43,629 nt of DNA from NCBI GenBank assembly GCA_964560875.1, contig CAZLMW010000062.1, positions 1 to 43,629 of the forward strand, in the 5' to 3' direction. Shown here piece by piece: positions 7,589-16,365 of the stretch (position 1 is the stretch's first letter; each line of letters begins with the position of its first letter). The position numbers and the translations under genes are program-made. The notes beneath the pieces were generated by a model that was not told the DNA's origin, did not search any database, and saw nothing but the letters and a program-made list of their open reading frames with translations. The stretch is from CAZLMW01 sp964560875. Its GTDB lineage: Bacteria; Myxococcota_A; UBA9042.

Positions 7589-8125
7589 ATGGACGAACGA
7601 CGCATCAAGCAGGCCGCGATCGAAGCGGTGCGTTTTTGGCTCTCCGAGACCCTCGGGGCCACCCAAATCACCGCGCGCAACGAGTGCCGAACCACCGACG
7701 GAAGAGGCCGCGCCGACGCCCTCGTCGCGTTCACAAACCCAGCCGACGCCATCGACACCGTCGTTATCGAGGCCAAATCACGCTTCACACGCGGCGGACT
7801 CGCAGCGCGCCGCACTGTTGAGCGCCCCGAACTGCACACGTCTGCCGCCCTCCAACTTGATCGCTATCCCGGCAACTACCGCGTCCTCGCTGGCCCCGAC
7901 GACCTGCTTCGCGACCACCCAGCCGACCGCGAGCTCCTGCGCGCCCTTTGCCAACGCGACGGAATCGGTCTGCTCACCGTGAACTGGTACCGCGAGTGGG
8001 TTTGGCTGCTGCATCCCGGCCGCATCGACACGCCCCTGCTTTGGCCCGACTGCCTCGACGGGTACGCCGCCGGGCCCGTTTTGCGCGCGCGACTCCAGCG
8101 AGCCGCCGACGTCACCGGCCCCTGA
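7589..8125 (+). CDS. Unknown protein with a PD-(D/E)XK nuclease-like motif
   Basis: The protein is 178 residues and soluble, with no recognised family. Residues 41-63 read as Asp43 in a hydrophobic strand (RADALVAF), then a second strand with Glu61-Ala-Lys63 (VVIEAKSR). This D-(x)17-E-x-K spacing on two adjacent strands is the core signature of PD-(D/E)XK phosphodiesterases, which include restriction-type nucleases and repair enzymes. The motif is short and I judged it by eye, so the function is a hypothesis. ATG 7589 has no strong ribosome site. The gene stands alone, divergent from the pilT relic with a 136-bp gap that holds nothing recognisable, and no methyltransferase or helicase partner is adjacent. 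Confidence 0.6.
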   Translation: MDERRIKQAAIEAVRFWLSETLGATQITARNECRTTDGRGRADALVAFTNPADAIDTVVIEAKSRFTRGGLAARRTVERPELHTSAALQLDRYPGNYRVLAGPDDLLRDHPADRELLRALCQRDGIGLLTVNWYREWVWLLHPGRIDTPLLWPDCLDGYAAGPVLRARLQRAADVTGP

Positions 8126-8342
8126 CTTGCGCCACGCCGCGCAGACCGTTACCGACGCGACCAACAAGGCGATCGTCGACGTCGGCGGCCAGGCCGGATA
8201 CCCCGCGCCGAACGTGCACCAGGTCCGCCATGTTTCGTCCACCGCCTGATCGTCGCGAAAACCCGCGCTTGACACGATCGTCACGCGCGTCGCATCACCG
8301 TGCCCCGCGTCATGCTTGGCGACGGCGGCACAGGTGATCGCG

Positions 8343-10316
8343 ATGACAAGCTGCTTCGACCGCATTCCGATCGCCGTATTTACGGCTTTCCTCCTGATTT
8401 CCGGCGCCTGCTCCAACACCGAGAGCAGCGGCAGCGGCTCCGGCGCGGTGACCGACACGACCGGCGGCACCAACTTCGGTGACGTGACCACATCCGATGT
8501 GGTCAGCGGCGGCGACGGTAGCTCCACGTCCTCTGACGCCGCGGCTGGCGGTCCGTGCTCAACCGGCCAGCGCAAGTGCATCGGCGTGCATTCGTCCGCG
8601 GTCTGCGTGGGCGGCAAGTGGGCGCTCGAAGAGGTCTGCACGGCCCCGCGCGAGTGCAAAGACGGCCACTGCGCCGATCCCGCGTCCTGCAAAGCCGGCG
8701 AAGCTGGCGGCTGCTACGGTTTCTCCGACAAGAAGATCTGCTCATCGGACGGCAAGGGCTGGATCCCGGTCCCATGCCCAAGCGGTGAGCTCTGCATCAA
8801 AGGCGTCTGCAAGGCCACCAAGTGCTTCCCCAAGACGCCGATCTGCGAGGGCAAACAGCACTTCAAGGTGTGCAAAGACGACGGCTCCGGATACGCCGAA
8901 AAGCAAGACTGCAAGACCGGCGCTTACTGCCTTGGCGGCAAGTGCATCTCGCTGTGCGAAAAGAACCTCAAGGTCGCGTCCAACGTCGGCTGCGAGTACT
9001 GGTCGGCTGATCTCGACAACTTCGACGACTTCCTCTCGCCGCAAAACCCCAAGAAGACCCCGCACAGCATCGTCATCTCCAACCCCGGCATCTACGACGC
9101 CACGATCAAGTTCGAAGCCCTGCCGCCCTGGAAACTCAACGTCGCCAACCCGGTCGTCAAAGCGGGTGAGTCGGTCGAGTTCAAGATGCCGGTGATGAAC
9201 GTCGACGGGAATTCGATCAGCAACAAGGGCATCCACGTGCTCAGCGACCAGCCGATCGTCGCCTACCAATTCAACCCCTTCAACGCCGAAAAGGCCTACT
9301 CGAACGACGGCTCGCTGCTCATCCCGCATAACGCCCTGGGCAAGGAGTACTACATCATCACCCGCGCCTCGGGCCCCGACGTCACGCTCCCCGGACTGCC
9401 CAAACTGCCGCCACAACTCGGCTATTTCTCCGTCCTCGCCACCCGCAAAGGCCTCACCAAGGTCACCGTCACCATCTCGGGCACCGGCTACGTCAAGGCA
9501 GCGCCCGTCACCGGCAAAGAACTCAAGGCCGGCCAAACCGCCACATTCACGCTCAAGCAGTACGACGTTCTCAACCTCGAAGCGCACTCCACGCTCTCGG
9601 GCATCAAGGACCTCTCGGGCACGCGCGTCGTCGCCGACCAACCCGTCGCGGTCTTCGGCGGTCACGAGGAGCTCGTCCTCGGCTACGACGGCGGCCCTGA
9701 TGACAATTGCTGCGCCGAACACGTCGAAGAGCAGCTGCTCCCGCTCCAGGCCTGGGGCACCTCCGCCGTCTGTCCGAAGACCCGCCCACGCGGCAAGGAA
9801 AAGGACGTCTGGGTCGTCATGGCGTCCAAGGCGGGCGTCAAGGTCACCACCAACCCCAAGATCCCCGGGCTCGACGGGCACACCTTCACCGCGCCTGGCC
9901 AGTGGAAAGAGGTGCACACCGCCGAGAGCTTCGAGCTCTCCGCCACCGGCAAGATCCAGGTCGGTCAGTTCATCGTCAGCCAGCAACAAACCGACGACTT
10001 CACGGGCGATCCGACCTTCATCATCCACCCGCCCACCAACCAGCTGCGCGCCGACTACTTCATCCTCACGCCCAAGGGCTACACGCACAACCACGCGTCC
10101 GTTGTGCGACCCAAGGGCCTTGAGATCAAACTCGACGCCACAGCGATCCCGAACACCGACTTCAAGCCCATCGGCAGCGGCAAGTGGGAGCTCGCCTACG
10201 TCAAGCTCAAGCCCGGCATGCATCGTTTCGAAGCCACGCAGTCATTTGGTTTGTCAGTTTACGGCTACGGTTCGGCGACGGCGTACGGCTATCCCGGCGG
10301 CATGACATTGAAATAG
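8343..10316 (+). CDS. Cys-rich lipoprotein with IgGFc-binding-like domain
   Basis: The protein has 657 residues. It starts with a short hydrophobic signal ending in ISGAC (Cys23), consistent with lipoprotein processing, although the residue at -3 is Ser rather than Leu. A Ser/Gly/Thr-rich linker follows to about residue 65, then a region with many regularly spaced cysteines (about 70-220). A long C-terminal domain contains HVLSDQPIVAYQFNPF and NDGSLLIPHNALGKEYYI. This last pattern is typical of the IgGFc-binding-like family (PF17517), widespread in Myxococcota surface proteins. It may bind glycans or proteins outside the cell; the ligand is unknown. ATG 8343 was chosen for its position just before the signal; a TTG at 8316 is the alternative. 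The 217 bp upstream hold nothing recognisable. Confidence 0.8.
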   Translation: MTSCFDRIPIAVFTAFLLISGACSNTESSGSGSGAVTDTTGGTNFGDVTTSDVVSGGDGSSTSSDAAAGGPCSTGQRKCIGVHSSAVCVGGKWALEEVCTAPRECKDGHCADPASCKAGEAGGCYGFSDKKICSSDGKGWIPVPCPSGELCIKGVCKATKCFPKTPICEGKQHFKVCKDDGSGYAEKQDCKTGAYCLGGKCISLCEKNLKVASNVGCEYWSADLDNFDDFLSPQNPKKTPHSIVISNPGIYDATIKFEALPPWKLNVANPVVKAGESVEFKMPVMNVDGNSISNKGIHVLSDQPIVAYQFNPFNAEKAYSNDGSLLIPHNALGKEYYIITRASGPDVTLPGLPKLPPQLGYFSVLATRKGLTKVTVTISGTGYVKAAPVTGKELKAGQTATFTLKQYDVLNLEAHSTLSGIKDLSGTRVVADQPVAVFGGHEELVLGYDGGPDDNCCAEHVEEQLLPLQAWGTSAVCPKTRPRGKEKDVWVVMASKAGVKVTTNPKIPGLDGHTFTAPGQWKEVHTAESFELSATGKIQVGQFIVSQQQTDDFTGDPTFIIHPPTNQLRADYFILTPKGYTHNHASVVRPKGLEIKLDATAIPNTDFKPIGSGKWELAYVKLKPGMHRFEATQSFGLSVYGYGSATAYGYPGGMTLK

Positions 10317-10340
10317 CGTCGCAGTAGATTGGCGCGGCCC

Positions 10341-11570
10341 ATGCCCCCGCCTTATCCCGACCTCCTTGGCAGCATCGACTGGCTGACGATCGTCTCCATT
10401 CCGCTGGTGACCGGTCTCGTCGGATGGTTCACCAACTGGCTCGCCATTGAGATGATGTTCCGGCCCCTCAAGCGGCGCGGCGTTGGTGTACTCGGCTGGC
10501 ACGGCGTCATCCCGTCGCGCGCACCGAAAATGGCGCAGATCTGCGTCGACACGATGACCGAACGGCTGATCACGGCGCAGGAACTCGTCAACCGCATCGA
10601 TCCCAGCGCCGTCTCCGACATTGTGGCCCCCGAGCTCGGCCGCCGCTCCGAGCGCATCGTGGAAGAGGTCGTCCGCGCCCGCTATCCCGCGCTCTGGAAC
10701 ACGATGCCGTTGACCTTGCGCGACAAGACCCTCAGCCGCATGAAAGCCGAGGTCCCCGGCGTGGTCACCGCGATGACAAACGACGTTCGTCACGACGCCG
10801 ACGAGCTCGTGGACCTGCGCGAGATGGTCATCAGCGCGTTCACCAACAACGTCGCGCTGCTCTGCGAGCTCTTTCGACGGTGTGGCGGCGAGGAATTCCG
10901 CTTCATCGCCCGCTGTGGGCTCGGCTTTGGCTTGCTGTTCGGCGGCGTTCAGCTCGTCATCTGGCTCATCGTCCAGCCGTGGTGGTTCCTCCCGGTCACC
11001 GGCGCGATCGTCGGTTGGGCGACCAACTGGCTGGCCCTGCGCATGGTGTTCAAGCCCCTGCACCCCAAGCGCATGTTCTTCGTGACCTGGCACGGCCTCT
11101 TCCTGAAACGGCAGAACGAAGTCGCGGACGAATACGCGCGCTTTTTCGCGAGCCAAATCCTCCGCGCCGAGACCCTGATGGACGCCGTCTTGCGCGGCCC
11201 CGCTTCCGATCGCCTGTTCGCGATGGTCCACCGCCACATCTCGCGCGCCGTCGATGAAGTCGCTGGTCCTGGCCGCCCGGTGATGCAGTTCGTCGTTGGG
11301 ACCCGGCGCTACGTCGAGCTCAAGGACGCCATCTGCGACCGCGTCGCCGCCGAAATCCCCGCTGCCGCCCGCCGCATGCACGCCTATGCCGACGAGGCGC
11401 TCGACATCGAATCCACCCTCCGCGACCGTCTCCAGGCGCTACCAGCCGAGCAATTCGAGCAGGTTCTCCATCCGGTGTTCGAAGAGGATGAATGGCTGCT
11501 CATCGCGGTCGGCGCCGCCCTTGGGTTCGTCGCCGGCTGCATCCAACTGGCGGTCGTCACCTTCTTCTAA
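10341..11570 (+). CDS. DUF445 family membrane protein
   Basis: The protein has 409 residues. It shows the DUF445/YheB-like signature twice: GWFTNWLAIEMMFRPLKRR near the N-terminus and GWATNWLALRMVFKPLHPKR in the middle, each preceded by a membrane segment. Each is followed by a G-x-I-P/WHGLF-type motif (WHGVIPSR, WHGLFLKR). A further hydrophobic segment ends the protein. The function of the family is not established; it has been linked loosely to the envelope. A TTG at 10329 would add four residues, but ATG 10341 is preferred. The last codons and the stop are duplicated just downstream. The methyltransferase follows after 33 bp, so the two may be co-transcribed. Confidence 0.88.
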   Translation: MPPPYPDLLGSIDWLTIVSIPLVTGLVGWFTNWLAIEMMFRPLKRRGVGVLGWHGVIPSRAPKMAQICVDTMTERLITAQELVNRIDPSAVSDIVAPELGRRSERIVEEVVRARYPALWNTMPLTLRDKTLSRMKAEVPGVVTAMTNDVRHDADELVDLREMVISAFTNNVALLCELFRRCGGEEFRFIARCGLGFGLLFGGVQLVIWLIVQPWWFLPVTGAIVGWATNWLALRMVFKPLHPKRMFFVTWHGLFLKRQNEVADEYARFFASQILRAETLMDAVLRGPASDRLFAMVHRHISRAVDEVAGPGRPVMQFVVGTRRYVELKDAICDRVAAEIPAAARRMHAYADEALDIESTLRDRLQALPAEQFEQVLHPVFEEDEWLLIAVGAALGFVAGCIQLAVVTFF

Positions 11571-11592
11571 CCGGCCGTCGTCACCTTCTTCT
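11553..11592 (+). repeat. Tandem duplication across the DUF445 stop codon
   Basis: GTCGTCACCTTCTTCT occurs at 11553-11568 and again at 11577-11592, with a period of 24 bp. The first copy encodes the last residues of the DUF445 protein; the second lies between its stop and the methyltransferase start. It looks like a small slippage duplication. Confidence 0.75.
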
Positions 11593-11603
11593 GAGACCCC
11601 GCC

Positions 11604-12389
11604 ATGAGCTTTGACCTGCGCCGCTACAACCGCGACGCCTGGAATCACCAGGTGGCGACCGGCAACAAGTGGACCGTGCCCGTCACGCCCGACGTCATCG
11701 AGTCCGCCCGCGCCGGTGACTGGTCCATCGTGCTGACCCCGGTCAAGCCGGTCCCGAAGGCCTGGTTTCCCGCCGATCTACGAGGTGTTTCGGTGCTCGG
11801 CCTCGCCGCGGGTGGCGGTCAGCAGGGCCCCATTCTCGCCGCTGCGGGCGCCACCGTGACCATCTTCGACAACTCCCCGGCCCAGCTGGAACAGGATCGC
11901 GTGGTCGCCGCGCGCGAAGGCCTCGATATCCGCGTCGTAGAAGGCGACATGCGCGACCTCTCCGCCCTCGACGACGCCAGCTTCGACCTCATCGTCCACC
12001 CATGCAGCAACTGCTTTGTGCCCGACATCGGCCCCGTATGGCGCGAATCCGCCCGCGTGCTCAAGCCCGGCGGCAGCCTCATCGCCGGCTTCCTCAAGCC
12101 CAGCTATTTCATGTTCGCGTTCGACGACGCCGGCAAGAGCACGCTCAAGGTGCAATACCCGCTGCCCTACTCCGATCTCACGAGCATCGACGCCGCCAAG
12201 CGCGACGCCTTCATCGCCCAAAACGAGCCGCTGTGCTTCAGCCACACCTTGACCGCCCAGCTCGGCGGCCAGCTCGACGCCGGACTGGCGCTGACCGGCA
12301 TGTTCGAGGATCGTTTCCCCGCCGACGCCAACGACGCCCTGTCGCGCTACATGCCCACGTTTATAGCGACCCGCTCAACCAAGCTGTGA
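11604..12389 (+). CDS. Class I SAM-dependent methyltransferase
   Basis: The protein has 261 residues. It has the Rossmann-like SAM-binding core: motif I VLGLAAGGGQQG (about residues 62-73), an acidic residue ending strand 2 (TIFDNSPAQL), motif GDMRDLSALDDASFDLIVHP, and ARVLKPGGSLIAG. This matches the Methyltransf_11/25 type that acts on small molecules or lipids. The N-terminal YNRDAWNHQV resembles the start of other unassigned bacterial methyltransferases. The substrate cannot be told from sequence. It lies 33 bp after the DUF445 gene and converges on the KOW-domain gene. Confidence 0.85.
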   Translation: MSFDLRRYNRDAWNHQVATGNKWTVPVTPDVIESARAGDWSIVLTPVKPVPKAWFPADLRGVSVLGLAAGGGQQGPILAAAGATVTIFDNSPAQLEQDRVVAAREGLDIRVVEGDMRDLSALDDASFDLIVHPCSNCFVPDIGPVWRESARVLKPGGSLIAGFLKPSYFMFAFDDAGKSTLKVQYPLPYSDLTSIDAAKRDAFIAQNEPLCFSHTLTAQLGGQLDAGLALTGMFEDRFPADANDALSRYMPTFIATRSTKL

Positions 12390-12410
12390 AACTGCAGCCG
12401 ACTTGCCCGA

Positions 12411-13685
12411 TCAACCGAGCGTCAGATCCTTGACCGCGATGCTCATCGTCATGCCACCGACAACCACGTCGGCTTTGCCCTTCTTGACCGCCACAACTTC
12501 GCCCGTCTTTCCGGCGAACAGGCCGGCTTTGAGGACCACCGTCGCGCCGGGCGCAATCTCGGCGGCCGGCGCCTTCTTGCCGCGTTCCGGTCCGAGTTCG
12601 TAGGGGCCGCGTGGCCCGCGATCGCGACTGCGTTTGTCCCGTCGAGGCCGGTCTGGACGGCGGCCATCGCTTGTCCGGTCACGTCGCGACTTGTCGCCGC
12701 GCTTTGTGTCTCCGCCCCTTCTGTCTCCGCGCTTCGTGTCTCCGCCCTTTCTGTCTCCGCCCTTTCTGTCTCCGCCCTTTCTGTCTCCGCCTGCGCGTGG
12801 TCCGCGCCTACCTTCGCCGCCGGTGCGCTGTTCGCGCCTGCCTTCCGCAGTCTTGGACTCAGCGCGCGCGCTTGCCGCGCTAAAGGGACGATAGGGCCCG
12901 GTCTGCCGGGTGCGGCCGCGAGGGTAGGAAGGTCGCGGGGGAGGCTTGGGCTCGGGCGTCTTGGAGCCCGCCGGTGCGATTTCGACCGATTTTTCGGGCT
13001 CTGGTGCAGGCTCGGGCGCTTTTTCCTCAGCTTTTGCGCGCGCAGCGTCGACCGCGGCGCTGAGACCGGCTGGGTCGTTGCTCTCGGACCACAGTGTCGC
13101 CTGTAGTATGGGCCACGCCGCCTTCAACCAACCGCTCAACTTCTCGACATCCGCGCCACCGGCCAACACATCGTCGCGCGCAAACCGGCGCTCGACCCGC
13201 ACACCGAGCTCGTCATCGAGCAGCGCCACTTCGAGCCCCTCGGCCAACGCAGCCCACTGCTCTTTGACACCTGTCCACGTGGTCCGGTCAAACCGCGCGC
13301 CAGCTGGCAGGGACAGCGACGCGACCAGCTCTGTGGCGTCGATCACCAGGCCGATATGGGCGTGTTTGCGGGTCACATCATCGGCGTCGACCGCCGGATC
13401 TGTTCGTTCGATGGCTGTTCGCGTCGGTCCGTCGTGCGTAAACGCGGCCGCCTGCCCACGCACGCGATGACCGTTGCTGAGCTTGGGATGGTCGGGGCTG
13501 GTCCAGACCGTCGCCTGGGCGTTCTCGATTCCGGCTCGATCGGCGAGCTGTCCAAGCAGATCGATCAGCCGCAGCCGCACCCGCCCGCGCTCGAGGTTGA
13601 ACCGGTTGGACGCCCACTTTTTTTGCAAGTAGGCGTCGAAATCGGCGGCCTGCCAGCCGTCAAATCGCTCGTCAAAAAGCGCCAT
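12411..13685 (-). CDS. Unknown protein with basic repeat tail and C-terminal KOW domain
   Basis: The protein has 424 residues in three parts. Residues 1 to about 220 form a soluble domain of unknown family. A low-complexity region follows (about 225-375): first Pro/Glu-rich, then extremely basic with repeats of the type GGDRK and RGDRRGGDTK. The last ~45 residues (GATVVLKAGLFAGKTGEVVAVKKGKADVVVG) form a KOW-type beta barrel as in NusG or ribosomal protein L24, a fold that binds RNA or RNA polymerase. An RNA-related role is a reasonable inference. The N-terminal domain mentions no catalytic motif that I recognise. It is convergent with the methyltransferase gene (21-bp gap) and lies downstream of ilvE on the same strand. 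Confidence 0.75.
   Translation of the reverse strand: MALFDERFDGWQAADFDAYLQKKWASNRFNLERGRVRLRLIDLLGQLADRAGIENAQATVWTSPDHPKLSNGHRVRGQAAAFTHDGPTRTAIERTDPAVDADDVTRKHAHIGLVIDATELVASLSLPAGARFDRTTWTGVKEQWAALAEGLEVALLDDELGVRVERRFARDDVLAGGADVEKLSGWLKAAWPILQATLWSESNDPAGLSAAVDAARAKAEEKAPEPAPEPEKSVEIAPAGSKTPEPKPPPRPSYPRGRTRQTGPYRPFSAASARAESKTAEGRREQRTGGEGRRGPRAGGDRKGGDRKGGDRKGGDTKRGDRRGGDTKRGDKSRRDRTSDGRRPDRPRRDKRSRDRGPRGPYELGPERGKKAPAAEIAPGATVVLKAGLFAGKTGEVVAVKKGKADVVVGGMTMSIAVKDLTLG
12704..12792 (-). repeat. 15-bp tandem repeat encoding the GGDRK-type repeats
   Basis: About six copies of a 15-bp unit related to GGCGGAGACAGAAAG (minus strand) lie inside the KOW-domain gene. Several neighbouring copies are identical. 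The array encodes the basic pentapeptide repeats and is likely to vary in copy number between strains. Confidence 0.8.
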
Positions 13686-13720
13686 CGCAAGGCTCGCTAC
13701 ACGCTCGGATCGTCGGCCGG

Positions 13721-14662
13721 CTAGATCTTGTACCGGGTCAGCCAGTGCTCGTAAGCCGGGTTGCGGCCCTGGACGATGTCAAAGTATGCGGTCTGCAGCT
13801 TCTCGGTTACCGGCCCGCGGCTGCCCTGGCCAATATCGCGGCGATCGACCGAACGGACCGGCGTAACTTCGGCCGCCGTGCCCGTCATGAAGACCTCGTC
13901 GGCCAGGTAGAGCTCATCGCGCGCAAACGCCCGCTCCGCCACCTCGATGCCGAGGTCCCGGGCGATGAGCATCACCGTCTCGCGCGTAATGCCGGCCAGG
14001 ATGTTCATCCCCAACGGCGGCGTGACGACGGCCCCGTTCTTGACGATGAAGAGGTTTTCGCCGCTCGCCTCGGTCACGTACCCCTGCTCATTGAGCAGAA
14101 TCGCCTCGGCAAACCCGCCCGCGAGCGCTTCCCGCTTGGCGAGGATCGAGTTGATGTACTGGCCGCACAGCTTTCCTTTGCTCATCACGCTGCTGTGACC
14201 GGGGCGGTTGTACGACGAAATCATCGTATCCACGCCCTGCGTGAGGCCCTCTTCACCGAGGTACGCGCCCCACTCCCAGGCAGCGATCATCCCGTGGATC
14301 GGGTTTTCGCGCGCGCCGACGCCCATCGCGCCGTCGGCGATGTAGATGACCGGCCGGATGTAGCCGCTCGCGAGCCCATTGGCCTGCAACGTCTGCACCG
14401 ACGCCGCTGCAAGCTCTTGGTGCGACCACCGAACGGCGGGACCGATGGTGACAAGGTGGCAGCTGTCCAGCAGGCGCTTGATGTGCGCGTCGAGCCGGAA
14501 CACCGCACCTTCTCCGGGCCCCACGTCGTAGCTTCGGATCCCTTCGAACGCGCCGAGGCCGTAGTGAAACGTGTGCGTCAGGTGCGAGATTCGCGCGGTG
14601 TCCGCATCGAGAAGCTCACCGTTGAGCCAGACGCGCGTGTTTTCATCGATCTTGATCGTCAT
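13721..14662 (-). CDS. ilvE: Branched-chain amino acid aminotransferase
   Basis: The protein has 313 residues, the usual length for the family (class IV, PLP-dependent). Signature elements are FHYGLGAFEGIRSY (about 32-45), the PLP lysine region SKGKLCGQYINS (Lys164), EAILLNEQGYVTEASGENLF, and GTAAEVTPVRSVD near the C-terminus. It catalyses the last step of valine, leucine and isoleucine synthesis and the first step of their breakdown. The ATG at 14662 has GGAG upstream. It stands ahead of the KOW-domain gene on the same strand with a 35-bp gap and diverges from glmU. No attenuator or leader peptide is visible upstream. Confidence 0.95.
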   Translation of the reverse strand: MTIKIDENTRVWLNGELLDADTARISHLTHTFHYGLGAFEGIRSYDVGPGEGAVFRLDAHIKRLLDSCHLVTIGPAVRWSHQELAAASVQTLQANGLASGYIRPVIYIADGAMGVGARENPIHGMIAAWEWGAYLGEEGLTQGVDTMISSYNRPGHSSVMSKGKLCGQYINSILAKREALAGGFAEAILLNEQGYVTEASGENLFIVKNGAVVTPPLGMNILAGITRETVMLIARDLGIEVAERAFARDELYLADEVFMTGTAAEVTPVRSVDRRDIGQGSRGPVTEKLQTAYFDIVQGRNPAYEHWLTRYKI

Positions 14663-14964
14663 CGTCCGCTCCGAACACGCGAGAGGCGCGCGCCGTTATG
14701 TTTGTTCGTCGCTGCGGGCCCTTTGACTCCGCGCTGCGCCTGCCGTTCGTCGCTTCCAGGCCGACCTGAGATCAACCGGGATGAACCTGCGACGGGTACG
14801 CGGCCACCAAGGATGCGGCGTCCGCGGTCGCGGCGCGCGGAGGATAGCGATCAAGCCCGTCCCCGGCAATGGATCGCGGCTTGTTTCGTGGCTTCTCTTC
14901 CCGTACACACACGCTCCTATCGACCGCTCCCACGGCCCGTGCCACAACCCCTTGGAAACGCACG
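14663..14964. other. Divergent intergenic region between ilvE and glmU
   Basis: These 302 bp must hold the promoters for ilvE (leftward) and glmU (rightward). I see no convincing -35/-10 pair, palindromic operator, leader peptide or riboswitch, and no sign of a glmS-type ribozyme. A frame extending glmU upstream to 14869 is probably not coding. Confidence 0.6.
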
Positions 14965-16362
14965 ATGACACAATCGACCGCCCGCCCTGACACCGCGATC
15001 GTGATCCTCGCCGCCGGGCAGGGCACGCGCATGAAAAGCTCCCGCCCCAAGGCGCTGCACGAGGTGCTCGGACTGCCCATGATCGGCCACGTGATGCGCG
15101 TCGCCGAGACGCTGCAGCCCGGTCGCATGGTCATCGTTACCGGCCACGGGCGCGACCAGGTGCAGGGTTGGATCGGCAGCCAGTCGTGGAGCTGCGACGT
15201 GCGATTTGTCGAACAGGCCGAACAACGCGGCACCGGACACGCCGTCCAGATGGCGCTGCCCGAGCTTGGCGACGCCCGCGATGTCCTCATCCTCTACTGC
15301 GACGGCCCCCTGCTGCTGCCCAGCACACTCGCCAACCTGCTCGACGCACGCGGCGATGGTCACGTCTCCCTCATCACCGCCCGACCGCCCGACTCCGCCA
15401 AGTATGGCCGCGTGATCCTCGACGACGATGGCCGCATCGACCGCATCGTCGAGCACGCCGACTGCAACGCCGACGAGCTGGCCGTCGATCTCATCAACGC
15501 CGGCATGATGGCCGTCTCCCGCGACTTCCTCGTCGACGCGCTCGGCCGCCTCTCCGACGACAACGCCCAGGGCGAACTCTATCTCACCGATCTGCTCGAG
15601 ATGGCCCGCCAAGCGGCTCTTCCGGGCGCCAACTACGAGGCCGATTGGCAAGAGGTCCAGGGCATCAACGACCGCTTCGAGCTCGCCCGGGCCACCTCGA
15701 TCCTGCGCAGCCGCATCAACGCCGCGTGGATGTCCTCAGGTGTCGCGATCGAACAGCCCGACACGACCTGGATCGAAGCGACGGTGCAAATCGCCAACGA
15801 CGTCACCATCTGCGGCAGCGTCGAGCTCCGCGGCGCCACCTCGGTCGGCACCGGCACCTTGATCGAGCACGGCTGCGTGCTGAAGAACACCTCGGTCGGC
15901 GAAAACGCACACCTCAAGCCGTACTGCGTCACCACCGACTCGAGCATCGGCAACCACACCGCGGTCGGCCCGTTCGCCCACCTTCGCCCCGGCTCCGTGC
16001 TGCACGACAAGGTCAAGGTCGGCAACTTCGTCGAGACCAAGAAGACCACGATGCGCGAAGGCGCCAAGGCCAGCCACCTCAGCTACGTCGGCGACGCGGA
16101 CGTGGGCCCCGGCAGCAACATCGGCGCCGGCACCATCACCTGCAACTACGACGGGAAGAACAAGCACAAGACGGTGTTGGGAAAGGGCGTGTTCATCGGC
16201 AGCAACACCGCCCTGGTGGCCCCGGTCAACCTCGGGGACGACGCCTACGTCGGCGCCGGCAGCACCATCACCAAGGATGTGCCCGGCGGTGCCCTCGCGG
16301 TGGCGCGCGGTCGGCAGTTCGTCAAAGAAGGCTGGGTCGCCGCCAAGAAGGGCCAGGAGTAA
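14965..16362 (+). CDS. glmU: Bifunctional UDP-GlcNAc pyrophosphorylase / GlcN-1-P acetyltransferase
   Basis: The protein has 465 residues, the normal GlmU size. The N-terminal uridyltransferase domain carries VILAAGQGTRMKSSRPKALH (about 13-32) and QRGTGHAVQ. The C-terminal half is a left-handed beta-helix of hexapeptide repeats with the acetyltransferase elements GPFAHLRPGS, GNFVETKK, GAGTITCNYDG and VFIGSN. GlmU turns glucosamine-1-phosphate into UDP-N-acetylglucosamine, the precursor for peptidoglycan and lipid A. ATG 14965 fits the family start. The stop is three bases before glmS, so the two are translated as one operon. UDP-GlcNAc is also the probable substrate of the dehydrogenase at 2984-4282. 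Confidence 0.97.
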   Translation: MTQSTARPDTAIVILAAGQGTRMKSSRPKALHEVLGLPMIGHVMRVAETLQPGRMVIVTGHGRDQVQGWIGSQSWSCDVRFVEQAEQRGTGHAVQMALPELGDARDVLILYCDGPLLLPSTLANLLDARGDGHVSLITARPPDSAKYGRVILDDDGRIDRIVEHADCNADELAVDLINAGMMAVSRDFLVDALGRLSDDNAQGELYLTDLLEMARQAALPGANYEADWQEVQGINDRFELARATSILRSRINAAWMSSGVAIEQPDTTWIEATVQIANDVTICGSVELRGATSVGTGTLIEHGCVLKNTSVGENAHLKPYCVTTDSSIGNHTAVGPFAHLRPGSVLHDKVKVGNFVETKKTTMREGAKASHLSYVGDADVGPGSNIGAGTITCNYDGKNKHKTVLGKGVFIGSNTALVAPVNLGDDAYVGAGSTITKDVPGGALAVARGRQFVKEGWVAAKKGQE

Positions 16363-16365
16363 AGA

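Noticed and set aside
8126..8342. Possible coding remnant between the nuclease-like gene and the lipoprotein gene
   Set aside because: Short frames are interrupted by stops and no family is recognised; a lone TTGACA at 8269-8274 has no matching -10 box.
8742..10223. Minus-strand frame of 493 codons opposite the IgGFc-like gene
   Set aside because: Val/Asp/Gly-rich composition typical of antisense frames; no motif; the plus-strand gene has clear domains.
16363..16365. Possible glmS ribozyme or riboswitch upstream of glmS
   Set aside because: Only three bases separate glmU and glmS, leaving no room for one.
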